A stretch of 64,000 nucleotides of DNA from Massilia sp. Bi118 (GTDB taxonomy: Bacteria > Pseudomonadota > Gammaproteobacteria > Burkholderiales > Burkholderiaceae_D). The stretch lies in NCBI RefSeq assembly GCF_918697865.1, contig NZ_CAKKMV010000010.1:62001-126000 (forward strand), in the 5' to 3' direction. Position numbers and translations under genes: made by a program. The notes under the pieces are model-generated. The model was not told where the DNA came from. It was given only the letters and a program-made list of their open reading frames with translations, and did no database searches. Shown piece after piece: positions 46,337-58,867 of the stretch (within the stretch, counting starts at the first letter, position 1; each line of letters opens with the position of its first letter).

Positions 46337-48556
46337 CTATGCCGGCTGGGCCAAAGGAAGCCTGACGGTGAACAGCACGCGGCCGCCGGCGCCGGCGCCG
46401 GCATCGTGGCTGTAAGCGATCTCGCCCTGGTGCTCGCGCACGATCTGCTGGGCGATATAGAGGCCCAGGCCCATGCCGGTGCGGTTGCGCGGGTTGTTCA
46501 GCGAGCTGCGCTTGAAGGGATTGAACAGGCTGGACTCGATCTCGTTCGGGATCGGCGCGGCGGCGTTGGCGACCGAGACCAGCGCTTCGCCGCCTTCCTG
46601 CCACAGGCGGATCCCGATCGGCTGGTTCGGCTCGCCGTGGTGGCGCGCATTGCTCAGCAGGTTGGACAGCACCTGGCTCAGGCGGCCGCTGTCGGCCATC
46701 ACGGTGGCCGGGCAGTCGACCTGCAGCTCGTAGACGATGGTCGGGTAGGCCAGCCGCGCCTCTTCCACCATGTCCTCGACCAGCGCCGCCAGGTCCACCG
46801 GCTCCAGGGTCACGCCCAGCGCCAGGCCGCGGTCGATGCGGCTCATGTCCAGCACCTGGCCGATCATGCGCTGCATGCGGTTGCTGGACGACTGGATGCG
46901 CTTGCCCAGGGTGGTGCTCTTGTCGCTGCTGCCGGCGTCGGTCTTCTCCAGCACCATGCCGGCCATGTTAATCGAGTGCAGCGGGTCGCGCAGGTCGTGG
47001 CCCAGCATCGCCAGCAGCTGGGCGCGCGTGGCTTCGGTTTGCGCGCGGCGCGCGTTCGAGACCCGGGCCAGTTCGCCCAGGGTCATGCGCGCATGCGTGA
47101 TGACCCCGTCTTCCCACGCATGGGCGCAGCCGCGCACGGTCTCGATCCAGGCGTCGAAGGAGCCGCGCGGGGTCAGGCGCTCGCCCATCGGCCCGAATTG
47201 GTCGCTCTTGTCCGGGCGGCCGCCCCAGGCCACCTGCTCGACCTGCTCCGGGCGCAGCAGCAGGCACCAGCCCTGGCTGGGCGGGTCGAAGGGCAGGCCG
47301 AGCATGCCGGCCCACTTTCCCAGGCCCTTACGCGCCTCCACGGGCCAGTCGTCGACGCATCCGCGCGCCAGCAGTTCGTGCACGTCGTCCGGCAGCGCGG
47401 CGACGATGGTCTCGCCGCAGGACTGGTCGATGCCGCGGCAGACGATGCGGCCGAACTGGGTGGCGATCATGGCCTGCGCGCTGGCCGCTTCCATCATGCC
47501 GTCGGCGTGCTCGATCAGGGCTTCCAGCGGATCTTCTTCCAGCAGCAGCGATTCGACCAGGCTGGTGCGCACCTTGGCGGCGCGTTCGACCAGGCTCGAC
47601 TCCTCGCGCGATTCCAGGCTCTGCACGGTCGAGGCGATCACCTGGGCCAGCACGTCGGCCGCCATCCGGATCGAGTAGGGCACGCGCTTGGCCGACATGT
47701 GGTGGCAGGCGATCAGGCCCCAGAGGCGGCCGTTGATGACGATCGACACGCTCATCGAGGCGCCGACGCCCATGTTCTGCAGGTATTCGATGTGGATCGG
47801 CGAGACGCTGCGCAGCACCGCGAAGCTCAGGTCCAGCGGTGCACCGCCCGGCGCGCCGAGCAGGGGCACGGCGTGGTAGCCGACGTCGGCGATCATGCGC
47901 AGGGTGTTCAGCACGTACAGGCGGCGCGCCTGGGGCGGGATGTCGCCGGCCGGATAGCGCTGGCCGAGGAAGGGCGTGAGGTCCTCGCGGCGCGCCTCGG
48001 CCACCACGTCGCCGCTGTCGTCGCTGCGGAAGCGGTAGGCCATCACGCGGTCGAAGCCGGTGAACTCGCGCACCTGGCGCACGGCGGTCTCGAGCAGGGT
48101 GTCGACGGATTTCTGGCGGCGCAGGCGGTCGATCGAGCTGTGCGCCTTGATGGCGAACTGGGCGACGGTATCGGTGGCGACTTCGCGCGCCTCGAACTCG
48201 GCGATGACGCGGCCGCCATAGCCATGCACCACGCAATCGTAGTCGGCGCCTTCGATCACGATGGCCGTGAACATCGGCGCGGTCTCGCCTTCGCTCATAT
48301 TGTCCAGGCACTCCTGGATCAGCTCGGTGACTTCGCCGGCTAGGCCGAGCGCGCCAAAGGGGCGGCCGGCGTCGAGCGGCAGGGCGAGCATGGCGGCGGC
48401 GTTGGCGCTCCAGCCTTCGAGTTCGCCGGCCGTGGTGAAGAAGATCAGCGTTCCATGCGGCTGGATCGAACCCGGTACGTGGATCGGTTCATCTGCACAG
48501 TTGAGCAGGTCGACACGCGCCGGGTTGCCCATCGGCACTGGAGTACTGGACTTCAA
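46337..48556 (-). CDS. Bacteriophytochrome histidine kinase
   Basis: 739 residues: PAS (about 15-120), GAF (about 145-310), PHY (about 325-500), then histidine kinase. C20 in the LNCADEPIHVPGSIQPHG start is the biliverdin-binding cysteine of bacteriophytochromes. The GAF contains the PAGDIPPQARRLY chromophore-pocket motif (PASDIP in most). The H-box is GHDLRDPLHS with H520; the ATP domain has NLLSNARHHG and GMGLGLYIAQQ. It should sense red/far-red light through bound biliverdin. No heme oxygenase or paired response regulator is next to it, unlike many bphP loci. Confidence 0.94.
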   Translation of the reverse strand: MKSSTPVPMGNPARVDLLNCADEPIHVPGSIQPHGTLIFFTTAGELEGWSANAAAMLALPLDAGRPFGALGLAGEVTELIQECLDNMSEGETAPMFTAIVIEGADYDCVVHGYGGRVIAEFEAREVATDTVAQFAIKAHSSIDRLRRQKSVDTLLETAVRQVREFTGFDRVMAYRFRSDDSGDVVAEARREDLTPFLGQRYPAGDIPPQARRLYVLNTLRMIADVGYHAVPLLGAPGGAPLDLSFAVLRSVSPIHIEYLQNMGVGASMSVSIVINGRLWGLIACHHMSAKRVPYSIRMAADVLAQVIASTVQSLESREESSLVERAAKVRTSLVESLLLEEDPLEALIEHADGMMEAASAQAMIATQFGRIVCRGIDQSCGETIVAALPDDVHELLARGCVDDWPVEARKGLGKWAGMLGLPFDPPSQGWCLLLRPEQVEQVAWGGRPDKSDQFGPMGERLTPRGSFDAWIETVRGCAHAWEDGVITHARMTLGELARVSNARRAQTEATRAQLLAMLGHDLRDPLHSINMAGMVLEKTDAGSSDKSTTLGKRIQSSSNRMQRMIGQVLDMSRIDRGLALGVTLEPVDLAALVEDMVEEARLAYPTIVYELQVDCPATVMADSGRLSQVLSNLLSNARHHGEPNQPIGIRLWQEGGEALVSVANAAAPIPNEIESSLFNPFKRSSLNNPRNRTGMGLGLYIAQQIVREHQGEIAYSHDAGAGAGGRVLFTVRLPLAQPA

Positions 48557-48709
48557 TTCGCATCATCCCCTTCTCGTGCAAGAACCAACACGGTTTTGCT
48601 TAGTGTGCATATTACAGGTTTCGCACTGCGCACGTCCGGTGCTTTTCAACAAAACACGACAGTGAGAGGAATTTCGCGTTGATTAGGCGAAAAATTTGAA
48701 CAAATGCGT

Positions 48710-49399
48710 TCATTCGTCCTGTTCGAGGGCAGGGCGCAGGAGGACGATCAAGGCGCCGTTGCCGCCGTCGGCGCGGTTCGCCACGCAGAAGGCGACCGTC
48801 TCCGCGGTCTGCACCAGCCAGCTGTGGACCATGCCGCGCAGGACCGGCTCGCCGCCCGCCGAGCCGTAGCCGACGCCGTGGATGATGCGCACGCAGCGCA
48901 CACCGTTTTTGGTCGAACGGCGCAGGAAGGCATCGACCATGCGCCGCGCCAGGTCGCGCGTGTAGCCGTGCAGGTCGAGTTCGTCCTCCACTTGCCAGTG
49001 GCGCTTGCGCAGGCGCTTGACGACGTCCGGGCCGACACCGGGCGCGGCCCAGCTGAGGGTCGGGTCTTCGTCGAGCAGGCCCTCGACGTCGAACTGGTCG
49101 GACAGCATCGATTCCTTCAGCACCGCCGCGATTTCTTCCTCGTCGGTGCGGAACTGCGGGGCACGCTGGCCGGCGCTTAGGGCGCGCAGTTCGGCTTCCT
49201 GGGCCGGGCGCCAGACGTAGCGGTCCGACTCCGGCATCGGCGTGACATCTTTCACGGCCGCGCGGAACTCGACCGCGCGTTCGCGTTCGATGCGTTCGCG
49301 CCGCTCGCGCACGGCCTTTTCGATGGCGCGCTGGCGCTGATCGTCCTTGAGCTGGTCGCGCAGGGATTTGAGATCGGAGAAGTCTTTCAAGCCCGCCAT
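48710..49399 (-). CDS. Smr-domain protein (MutS2-like endonuclease domain)
   Basis: 229 residues: an Arg/Glu-rich helical N-terminus (about 1-60), a linker, and a C-terminal Smr domain with ELDLHGYTRDLARRMVDAFL and VRIIHGVGYGS. These are the LDLHG and HGxG signatures. Small Smr proteins (YdaL-type) have nicking endonuclease or RNA-cleavage activity in studied members. It follows trxB on the same strand with a 40-nt gap holding a single REP-like unit. Confidence 0.9.
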   Translation of the reverse strand: MAGLKDFSDLKSLRDQLKDDQRQRAIEKAVRERRERIERERAVEFRAAVKDVTPMPESDRYVWRPAQEAELRALSAGQRAPQFRTDEEEIAAVLKESMLSDQFDVEGLLDEDPTLSWAAPGVGPDVVKRLRKRHWQVEDELDLHGYTRDLARRMVDAFLRRSTKNGVRCVRIIHGVGYGSAGGEPVLRGMVHSWLVQTAETVAFCVANRADGGNGALIVLLRPALEQDE

Positions 49400-49404
49400 T
49401 GTGT

Positions 49405-49436
49405 CCGTCGTCCCCGCGAAGGCGGGGACCCAAGTT
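49405..49436. repeat. REP-like palindromic element, single unit
   Basis: A 32-bp unit identical to the left unit at 6077 (begins CCGTCGTCCCCGCGAAGGCG, ends GACCCAAGTT). It occupies nearly all of the 40-nt gap between trxB and the Smr gene, where it would form a hairpin in their joint transcript. Confidence 0.88.
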
Positions 49437-49439
49437 GGT

Positions 49440-50480
<1,041 letters not shown>

Positions 50481-50579
50481 TCATGTAACCAAGCATGAAT
50501 CATGGGGCCTGTCAGCAATATATCGCTTAGAATGGTCGATCTTTGAGGAAACTACCTCGCAGCATCCGTTTCAATCAGC

Positions 50580-53222
50580 ATGAGCAAGAATAGTCAATCG
50601 ACAACTTCGACCTATACCCGCAAGCCTGCGCCGCCCCGGCAGCCGATGCCGAACCGGCTGGTGCGCCTGCTGTCGGAAGCGCGCTGGCTGGCCACGGCCG
50701 CGGCCCTGCTGTACTTCGTCCTGATCCTGCTCAGCTATAACAAGGCCGATCCGGGCTGGTCGCACGAGGCCGCCGTGCCCCACGTGGTCAACCTGGGCGG
50801 CCGCGCCGGCGCCTGGCTGGCCGACCTGCTGCTCTTCATCTTCGGCTTTTCCGCCTGGTGGCTGTGCGTCTGCTTCGCGCGCGCCGTGTGGAAGGGCTAC
50901 CGGCGCCTGCACAACCGCTTCGTGATCGAGGCCGCCGAGCCCGAGCCGGAGCACCAGGGCGAGGCGGTGATCCGCTGGGTCGGCTTTGCCCTCATGTTCG
51001 CGGGCAGCGTCAGCCTTGAATACTTGCGCATTCGCTGGCTGAAGGTCGAGCTGCCGCGCGATCCCGGCGGCGTGCTGGGCCAGGTGATCGGTCACCCGGC
51101 GTACACCGCCTTTGGCATGACCGGTGCGACCCTGCTCCTGCTTCTGGTCTTCGGCCTCGGCTTTTCCTGGTATTTCCAGGTGTCGTGGCTGGCCGTCGCT
51201 GAGCGCATCGGCGAAGCGATCGAATCCTGTGTGGACTGGTTCCGCCTGCGCATCGAGGACCGCGAAGACCGCCGCCACGGCGAGGTTGCGGCCAGCCGCC
51301 GCGACGAAGTCGTGGTGAACGAGCGCGCCAAGTACGTCGAGAAGCACGCCGCGCCGGCCCTGGCCGCGAAGGCCGAGCCGCAGCTGGAGGAGGGCGACGA
51401 GGCCGCGGCGCCGGGCTTCCTGGCCAAGGTGATGTCCAGGGTTTCCTCGAAAGGCGAGAAGGCCGCGAAGGAGCCGAAGCCGGACGCCAAGATCGAGCCG
51501 CGCGCCGAGCCGATGCTGGACGATGATATCGACGAGGACGGCGTGGTGACCCCGCGCGCGCGCGCAGCGCGCGAACCTGCGTTCACGCCGCCGCCTGCTG
51601 CACCGGCCGCCGCCGTGGCATCCGCCGCCGCCGTGGCGCCGATCAAGATCGAACCCCAGGTGGTCAGCGTGCCGCGTTCCGAGCGCGCCGAGAAGGAAAG
51701 GCAGAACGTCCTGTTCCAGGGCATGCCGGGCGATTCGCCGCTGCCGCCGATCGGCCTGCTGGACGAAGCGCCGCCGGCCCAGGAAACCGTGGCCGTCGAG
51801 ACCCTGGAATTCACCAGCCGCCTGATCGAGAAGAAGCTGTCCGACTTCGGCGTCGAAGCCAAGGTGGTCGCCGCTTATCCGGGCCCGGTCGTGACCCGCT
51901 ACGAGATCGAACCGGCCACGGGCGTGAAGGGCAGCCAGATCGTCAACCTGGCGCGCGACCTGGCGCGTTCGCTGTCGCTGACCTCGATCCGCGTGGTCGA
52001 GACCATCCCCGGCAAGAACTACATGGCGCTCGAGCTGCCGAACCCGAAACGCCAGATCGTGCGCCTGTCGGAGATCGTCGGCTCCAAGGTCTATGGCGAC
52101 AGTGCCTCGGCGCTGACGGTCGCGCTGGGCAAGGACATCGCCGGCAAGCCTGTCATCGCCGACCTGGCCAAGATGCCGCACCTGCTGGTGGCGGGTACCA
52201 CGGGTTCCGGCAAGTCGGTCGGCATCAACGCCACCATCCTGTCGCTGCTGTACAAGTCCGATCCGGACGACGTGCGCCTGATCCTGATCGACCCGAAGAT
52301 GCTGGAGATGTCGGTCTACGAAGGCATCCCGCACCTGCTGGCGCCGGTCGTCACCGACATGCGCCAGGCCGGCCACGCGCTGAACTGGGCGGTGAACGAG
52401 ATGGAGCGCCGCTACAAGCTGATGTCCAAGCTGGGCGTGCGTAACCTGGCCGGCTACAACAGCAAGATCCTGGAAGCGGCCAAGCGCGAAGAGCACATCC
52501 CGAATCCGTTCTCGATCGTGCCGGACAATCCCGAGCCGCTCGAGAAGCTGCCGACCATCGTCATCATCATCGACGAGCTGGCCGACCTGATGATGGTGGT
52601 CGGCAAGAAGGTCGAGGAACTGATCGCCCGTATCGCGCAGAAGGCGCGCGCCGCCGGCATCCACTTGATTCTTGCGACCCAGCGGCCGTCGGTGGACGTG
52701 ATCACGGGCCTGATCAAGGCGAACATCCCGACCCGTATCGCCTTCCAGGTCTCGTCCAAGATCGACTCGCGCACGATTCTCGACCAGATGGGCGCCGAGA
52801 CCCTGCTGGGCATGGGCGACATGCTCTACATGCCGCCGGGGACCGGCCTGCCGGTCCGCGTGCACGGCGCCTTCGTCTCGGACGACGAAGTGCATCGAGT
52901 TGTAAAACATCTGCAATCGACTGGCGAACCGAATTACATTGAGGGCATCCTCGAAGGCGGCACGCTCGAAGAGGGCGGTGGCGGTGCCGACGGCGCGGCG
53001 GCGGGCGAGGGCGGCGGCGAATCCGACGCCCTGTACGACCAGGCCGTGCAGGTGGTGCTGAAGAACCGCAAGGCCTCGATCTCGCTGGTGCAGCGCCACC
53101 TGCGCATCGGCTACAACCGCGCGGCCCGTCTGATCGAACAGATGGAGCAGAGCGGGCTGGTATCGCCGATGCAGTCGAACGGCAACCGCGACATTCTGGT
53201 GCCGGCAACCAGCGCCGAATAA
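50580..53222 (+). CDS. ftsK: DNA translocase FtsK
   Basis: 880 residues. Four membrane helices lie in the first 200 residues (the last near 179-200), then an acidic, Ala/Pro-rich linker (about 210-390), then the motor: FtsK alpha/beta domains with Walker A GTTGSGKS (539-546) and Walker [13 protein letters not shown], and a C-terminal gamma winged helix ([20 protein letters not shown], then [12 protein letters not shown]). It pumps chromosome ends at the septum and activates XerCD at dif via KOPS recognition. The linker is short compared with E. coli (1329 aa total). Starts 186 nt from the divergent trxB. Confidence 0.95.
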   Translation: MSKNSQSTTSTYTRKPAPPRQPMPNRLVRLLSEARWLATAAALLYFVLILLSYNKADPGWSHEAAVPHVVNLGGRAGAWLADLLLFIFGFSAWWLCVCFARAVWKGYRRLHNRFVIEAAEPEPEHQGEAVIRWVGFALMFAGSVSLEYLRIRWLKVELPRDPGGVLGQVIGHPAYTAFGMTGATLLLLLVFGLGFSWYFQVSWLAVAERIGEAIESCVDWFRLRIEDREDRRHGEVAASRRDEVVVNERAKYVEKHAAPALAAKAEPQLEEGDEAAAPGFLAKVMSRVSSKGEKAAKEPKPDAKIEPRAEPMLDDDIDEDGVVTPRARAAREPAFTPPPAAPAAAVASAAAVAPIKIEPQVVSVPRSERAEKERQNVLFQGMPGDSPLPPIGLLDEAPPAQETVAVETLEFTSRLIEKKLSDFGVEAKVVAAYPGPVVTRYEIEPATGVKGSQIVNLARDLARSLSLTSIRVVETIPGKNYMALELPNPKRQIVRLSEIVGSKVYGDSASALTVALGKDIAGKPVIADLAKMPHLLVAGTTGSGKSVGINATILSLLYKSDPDDVRLILIDPKMLEMSVYEGIPHLLAPVVTDMRQAGHALNWAVNEMERRYKLMSKLGVRNLAGYNSKILEAAKREEHIPNPFSIVPDNPEPLEKLPTIVIIIDELADLMMVVGKKVEELIARIAQKARAAGIHLILATQRPSVDVITGLIKANIPTRIAFQVSSKIDSRTILDQMGAETLLGMGDMLYMPPGTGLPVRVHGAFVSDDEVHRVVKHLQSTGEPNYIEGILEGGTLEEGGGGADGAAAGEGGGESDALYDQAVQVVLKNRKASISLVQRHLRIGYNRAARLIEQMEQSGLVSPMQSNGNRDILVPATSAE

Positions 53223-53238
53223 CGCGGCGCGAATGTAA

Positions 53239-53263
53239 CGCGTGGGCACCCCGTGCCCACGCG
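53239..53263. terminator. Strong hairpin between ftsK and lolA, no T-run
   Basis: CGCGTGGGCAC (53239-53249) pairs perfectly with GTGCCCACGCG (53253-53263) around three bases. No U-tract follows on either strand, so it may stabilise the ftsK 3' end or attenuate read-through rather than act as a full intrinsic terminator. Confidence 0.55.
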
Positions 53264-53321
53264 CTCAACCGCTGCCCGCATCGGCATGCCGCCTTCATGA
53301 CCATATAAAAAGGAAAAGCGC

Positions 53322-53960
53322 ATGAACATGAAGCTGAAACTCACCCTGAACACCCTGCTGGCCGCCGGCGCCCTGGCCTTGGCCGCCTCCGCCTCCGCCG
53401 GCGCCCTCGACCAGTTCAAATCCTTCGTCGCCGGCACCAAGGCCGCCCGCGGCGATTTCACCCAGATCCAGGTCCGCAGCAAGCCGGGCGCAAAGGCCCC
53501 GCCGCCGTCGACCGGGACTTTCGTGTTCGCCCGTCCAGGCAAGTTCATCTGGACCTACCAGAAGCCCTACGAGCAGGTGCTGCAGGCCGACGGCGACACC
53601 CTCTACGTCTACGACAAGGACCTGAACCAGGTCACCACCCGCAAGCTCGGCAACGCCTTGGGCAGTTCACCGGCCGCGATCCTGTTCGGCAGTAACGACC
53701 TGGAAAACAACTTCACCCTGGCCGAAGCAGGCTCGCGCGACGGCCTCGAATGGCTGACCGCCACGCCGAAGGCCAAGGACACCAGCTTCGAAAGCATCGG
53801 CATCGGCCTGAAGGACGGCGTGCCGCAGGCGATGGAGCTGAAGGATTCCTTCGGCCAGACCTCGGTCCTGAAGTTCACCAGCTTCCAGCGCAACCCGCCG
53901 CTCGGCGCCCAGCAGTTCAGGTTCGAGGTTCCGAAAGGGGCCGAAGTGGTCAGCCAGTGA
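53322..53960 (+). CDS. lolA: Outer-membrane lipoprotein carrier LolA
   Basis: 212 residues with a signal peptide (cleavage near ASA-G, about residue 26). The core has [27 protein letters not shown] and [12 protein letters not shown] segments diagnostic of LolA, the periplasmic chaperone that takes lipoproteins from LolCDE to LolB. Preceded by an AAAGGA ribosome site. The order ftsK-lolA-rarA is common in proteobacteria; here a TonB-like gene and an opposite-strand gene intervene before rarA. Confidence 0.94.
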   Translation: MNMKLKLTLNTLLAAGALALAASASAGALDQFKSFVAGTKAARGDFTQIQVRSKPGAKAPPPSTGTFVFARPGKFIWTYQKPYEQVLQADGDTLYVYDKDLNQVTTRKLGNALGSSPAAILFGSNDLENNFTLAEAGSRDGLEWLTATPKAKDTSFESIGIGLKDGVPQAMELKDSFGQTSVLKFTSFQRNPPLGAQQFRFEVPKGAEVVSQ

Positions 53961-54610
53961 AGCGTGGCGCTGCCGCGCTGACGCTGGCCGCGGCGGCCAT
54001 ATGCGCGGCCGCCGTGCAGGCGGCGTCCGCCGCGGTCCAGGCGCCGCCGGCGCCCACCACCGTCAGGCCGCCCAGGTCCTGTCCGGGCCCGCAATACCCG
54101 CGCGAAGCGATCCGCTACGAACTCGAAGGCATCACCACGCTCCGCTTCAAGCTGGCGCCCGGCGGCGGCGTGGGCGAGGTGCAAGTCGCCAAATCGAGCG
54201 GCTGGGCGCTGCTCGACGGTGCCGCGATCCGCACTCTCCAGGCCTGCAACTTCCCGCCCGGGCAGGCGGCGAGGGCCGGCGGTGCTTCGCTGCCAGTGCA
54301 GTACGTCTGGAGCCTCGACGGCGAACACAGCATCCGTCCGCACCTGGTGCCGGGCAGCTGTCCGGCCAGCGGCCGCTTTGCCGGCTTCCAGGCTTATGAC
54401 AACAAGCCGAGCGGATCGGACGGCGTCAAGGTGCGCCTGCTGGTCGACGCGCTGGGCCAGCCGCGCGGTGTCAAGACCGAGGGCATCAATCTGCCGGCGC
54501 AGACCTTCGACGCGCTCATCAAGTATGTGGAAAGCTGCCGCTTCGGCTTCGACCCGGAAATCAAGGGACAGCGCACCGACACGGTCTACGGCCGCGTGCT
54601 GCTGCGCTAG
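53957..54610 (+). CDS. Exported protein with two TonB-C-like domains
   Basis: 217 residues from a GTG that overlaps the lolA stop (GTGA). A signal peptide or anchor ([20 protein letters not shown], about 5-24) is followed by a Pro-rich stretch and a TonB C-terminal-type domain ([58 protein letters not shown]). A second, more diverged copy seems to follow ([19 protein letters not shown]...[14 protein letters not shown]). Two cysteines per repeat may pair. It lacks a proper Pro-Glu/Pro-Lys spacer to span the periplasm, so it is unlikely to be the energising TonB for the receptor at 11955. Confidence 0.75.
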   Translation: MKRGAAALTLAAAAICAAAVQAASAAVQAPPAPTTVRPPRSCPGPQYPREAIRYELEGITTLRFKLAPGGGVGEVQVAKSSGWALLDGAAIRTLQACNFPPGQAARAGGASLPVQYVWSLDGEHSIRPHLVPGSCPASGRFAGFQAYDNKPSGSDGVKVRLLVDALGQPRGVKTEGINLPAQTFDALIKYVESCRFGFDPEIKGQRTDTVYGRVLLR

Positions 54611-54616
54611 ACCCGC

Positions 54617-55165
54617 TCAGTAGATCTGCGTGCGCAGGTCGATGTGCTTGCGCGGGCTGAGCGCGAGCAGGGCTTTGTCCGTCGGACTGTCCAGCAACGC
54701 CACCCACACCGTGTGCTCTTCGAAGAAATAAGAGCGGTTCGAGCCGCCGATCGACGAGCGGAAGCGCCCGTTCCAGTCGATCCGCAGCGCGTCGCCGACG
54801 GCGCCGGTGAACAGGGGCGCGGGCAGGTGCCCGGGCCAGGCCGTCGTCAGCATGCTCTCGAAGGGGCGGCCGAGGCGGACCTCGAAACCGTCGCCGCGCC
54901 GGCGCACGGCCACGTTGTCGGGCCGGATCGGCAGGTCCTGGGCCCAGGCCGGGTCCATGATGGCGCGGACCCGCTGCAGCGGTTCGAAGCCGTTTTCCTC
55001 GAAGGCCGCCACCTCGTGCCGCAGCGTACCCTCGTTGGCCAGCTGGGGCAGCAGGTGCACGCGCGGCACCGCCAGCCGGGCCGGCGCGTCGGCGGCGGCC
55101 CGCGTGGCCTTGGTCCAGCGCAGCCATGTGTCCTGCATGATGAGTACGGGTTTTCGCTCTGCCAT
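54617..55165 (-). CDS. Conserved-looking hypothetical protein
   Basis: 182 residues from the ATG at 55165 (an alternative ATG three codons upstream at 55174). No signal peptide, no membrane helix. It has a repetitive Arg/Trp pattern with SIGGSNRSYFFEEHTVWVALL near the C-terminus and ends HIDLRTQIY. I do not recognise the family. It is divergent from rarA, with 43 nt between starts, and convergent with the TonB-C-type gene (6 nt apart). Codon and base use look like its neighbours, so it is likely a real gene. Confidence 0.7.
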   Translation of the reverse strand: MAERKPVLIMQDTWLRWTKATRAAADAPARLAVPRVHLLPQLANEGTLRHEVAAFEENGFEPLQRVRAIMDPAWAQDLPIRPDNVAVRRRGDGFEVRLGRPFESMLTTAWPGHLPAPLFTGAVGDALRIDWNGRFRSSIGGSNRSYFFEEHTVWVALLDSPTDKALLALSPRKHIDLRTQIY

Positions 55166-55208
55166 GGCGAACATTATATAAGTGACGCCCTTCGGCTACA
55201 CTGGCGGC

Positions 55209-56531
55209 ATGGACAACCGCGACCTTTTCAAAAACGAACCCGCAGCACCGCTGGCCGAAGCCCTGCGCCCCAAGACCATCGCCGAAGTCATCGGCCAGAG
55301 CCACCTGCTGGGGCCGGGCAAGCCGCTCAACCTGGTGTTCCAGTCGGGCCGCCCGCACTCGATGATCCTGTGGGGGCCGCCGGGCGTTGGCAAGACGACC
55401 CTGGCGCGCCTGACCGCGAACGCCTTCGACTGCGAATTCATTGCGCTGTCGGCGGTGCTGTCGGGTGTGAAGGACATCCGCGCCTCCATCGAACAGGCCG
55501 AGCACTTCCTGGCCGGCGGCAAGCACACCATCCTCTTCATCGACGAGATCCACCGCTTCAACAAGTCGCAGCAGGACGCCTTGCTGCCCTTCGTGGAATC
55601 CGGCCTGGTGACCCTGATCGGCGCCACCACGGAGAATCCTTCGTTCGAGGTGAATTCGGCGCTGCTGTCGCGCTCCCAGGTGTATGTGCTGAAGGCGCTC
55701 AACGACGAGGAGATGCGCCAGCTGCTCGAGCGCGCGCGGGAACGGGTGCTGCAGGACCTGCAGTTCGACGAGGTCGCGGTCGATACCCTGGTCGGCTACG
55801 CGGACGGCGACGCCCGCCGCTTTCTCAACCTGCTCGAGCAGACCAAGACCTCGGCCGACACCGCCGGCGTCACCCGGATCACGCGCGAGTTCGTCGAGAA
55901 CGCGCTGACCCTGAACGCGCGCCGCTTCGACAAGGGCGGCGACAATTTCTACGACCAGATATCGGCCCTGCATAAATCGGTGCGCGGCTCGCATCCGGAC
56001 GCGGCCCTGTACTGGCTGTGCCGCATGCTGGACGGCGGCGCCGACGCCAAGTACCTGTCGCGCCGCATCGTGCGCATGGCCTGGGAAGATATCGGCATTG
56101 CCGACCCGCGCGCGATCCAGCTTGCCAACGATGCCGCCGCGACCTACGAGCGCCTCGGCTCGCCCGAAGGCGAGCTGGCGCTGGGCCAGGCCGTAATCTA
56201 TCTCGCCATCGCCGCCAAGAGCAATGCCGGCTACAACGCCTTCAATGCCGCCATGGCCTTCGTCAGGAAGGACAAGTCGCGCGAGGTGCCGGTCCACCTG
56301 CGCAATGCGCCGACCAAGCTGATGAAGGAACTCGGCTACGGTCACGCCTACCGCTATGCTCACGACGAGCCGAACGCCTATGCGGCCGGCGAGACCTATC
56401 TGCCGGACGGGATGCCCGAGCCCGGCTGGTACCAGCCGGTGCCGCGCGGGATCGAGGCCAAGATCGCGGACAAGCTGGCCTGGCTGCGCAGCCTGGACGA
56501 CGAGGCGCGAGGGGAAGGCAAGGACGAATAA
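55209..56531 (+). CDS. rarA: Replication-associated recombination protein A (MgsA/RarA)
   Basis: 440 residues from the ATG at 55209. AAA+ motifs: Walker A GPPGVGKT (56-63), Walker B ILFIDEIHRFN, sensor 1 LIGATTENPSF; the C-terminal half has the RarA-specific DPRAIQLANDAA and YNAFNAA blocks and the GYGHAYRYAHDEPNAY motif. A clamp-loader-like ATPase acting at stalled replication forks. Typical neighbours lolA and serS flank it. Confidence 0.95.
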   Translation: MDNRDLFKNEPAAPLAEALRPKTIAEVIGQSHLLGPGKPLNLVFQSGRPHSMILWGPPGVGKTTLARLTANAFDCEFIALSAVLSGVKDIRASIEQAEHFLAGGKHTILFIDEIHRFNKSQQDALLPFVESGLVTLIGATTENPSFEVNSALLSRSQVYVLKALNDEEMRQLLERARERVLQDLQFDEVAVDTLVGYADGDARRFLNLLEQTKTSADTAGVTRITREFVENALTLNARRFDKGGDNFYDQISALHKSVRGSHPDAALYWLCRMLDGGADAKYLSRRIVRMAWEDIGIADPRAIQLANDAAATYERLGSPEGELALGQAVIYLAIAAKSNAGYNAFNAAMAFVRKDKSREVPVHLRNAPTKLMKELGYGHAYRYAHDEPNAYAAGETYLPDGMPEPGWYQPVPRGIEAKIADKLAWLRSLDDEARGEGKDE

Positions 56532-56671
56532 GAGCCTGGACCCGCTTTTTCGCAGTTCATGCCGTGTTTTGGGCAATCCATCGCAAGCAGGTGGAGGTCG
56601 GGGATTCGAATCGGTAAAGTTCAACCATACCGAAGCATCCAACGAATCAACCGAACCCAAAGGAGCACATC

Positions 56672-58274
<1,603 letters not shown>

Positions 58275-58303
58275 ATAGCTCTTCCGTTTTCGCTTGAGGC
58301 TGC

Positions 58304-58309
58304 TATAAT
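58304..58309 (+). promoter_or_regulatory. -10 box of first tRNA-Ser
   Basis: TATAAT 34 nt before the mature tRNA 5' end, in a block (CTCGCGAATACAGCGACCGG) repeated before the second tRNA. The -35 side is weak (CTTCCG near 58281). Confidence 0.6.
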
Positions 58310-58342
58310 GTGGCCTCTCGCGAATACAGCGACCGGTTACCA

Positions 58343-58432
<90 letters not shown>

Positions 58433-58439
58433 AAAAAAG

Positions 58440-58468
58440 AAAAGGGCTCCCGAATGGGGGCCCTTTTT
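58440..58468 (+). terminator. Terminator of first tRNA-Ser
   Basis: GGGCTCCC and GGGGGCCC form a stem with a GAAT loop, followed by TTTTTGTTTT, immediately after the tRNA 3' end. Confidence 0.82.
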
Positions 58469-58654
58469 GTTTTGGCGGTGAGGAGGGAAGCGCCTGCGCG
58501 CTTCCCGTGTGGGATTCGAAGGGCTTGGGCTTGCAAGCCCAACCCGCCCGAATCGCCAGATTGCTGCCCGCGAGGCGGGCAGCGCCGCGCGCCGAGGGCG
58601 TGCGCACGTACAATCTGACTTTCCAGTGCTAAAACAGCCGCCTCCGTTCAACCC

Positions 58655-58683
58655 TTGCGAGAAACCTAACCACCCCCTATAAT
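58655..58683 (+). promoter_or_regulatory. Promoter of second tRNA-Ser
   Basis: TTGCGA (58655-58660) and TATAAT (58678-58683) are separated by 17 bp, a good sigma-70 promoter 33 nt upstream of the second tRNA. Confidence 0.78.
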
Positions 58684-58716
58684 GCGTGCTCTCGCGAATA
58701 CAGCGACCGGTTACCA

Positions 58717-58807
<91 letters not shown>

Positions 58808-58816
58808 CATCAAGCA

Positions 58817-58846
58817 AAAAGGGCTCCTTCGGGAGCCCTTTTCGTT
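58817..58846 (+). terminator. Terminator of second tRNA-Ser
   Basis: AAAAGGGCTCC-TTCG-GGAGCCCTTTT is a perfect stem with a UUCG tetraloop and a T-run, 11 nt after the tRNA. Confidence 0.9.
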
Positions 58847-58867
58847 TTCCTGTGGTTCCAGAAGGCA

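Larger units (their letters stand above)
58433..58716. other. 284-nt spacer between tRNA genes, palindrome-rich
   Basis: After the first terminator the spacer holds several short palindromes (GCTTGGGCTTGCAAGCCCAAC near 58520-58545 and CTGCCCGCGAGGCGGGCAG near 58563-58582) and the promoter of the second tRNA. No convincing gene is seen; open frames here are antisense to tRNA sequence. Confidence 0.6.

Noticed and set aside
46406..48343. Plus-strand open frame of 645 codons
   Set aside because: Antisense of the phytochrome kinase.
50571..53249. Minus-strand open frame of 892 codons
   Set aside because: Exact antisense of ftsK; His/Arg/Asp-rich shadow with no recognisable domain.
58520..58582. 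Palindromes in the tRNA spacer as a mobile element
   Set aside because: Each is short and unique within the window; no pair or transposase is seen.
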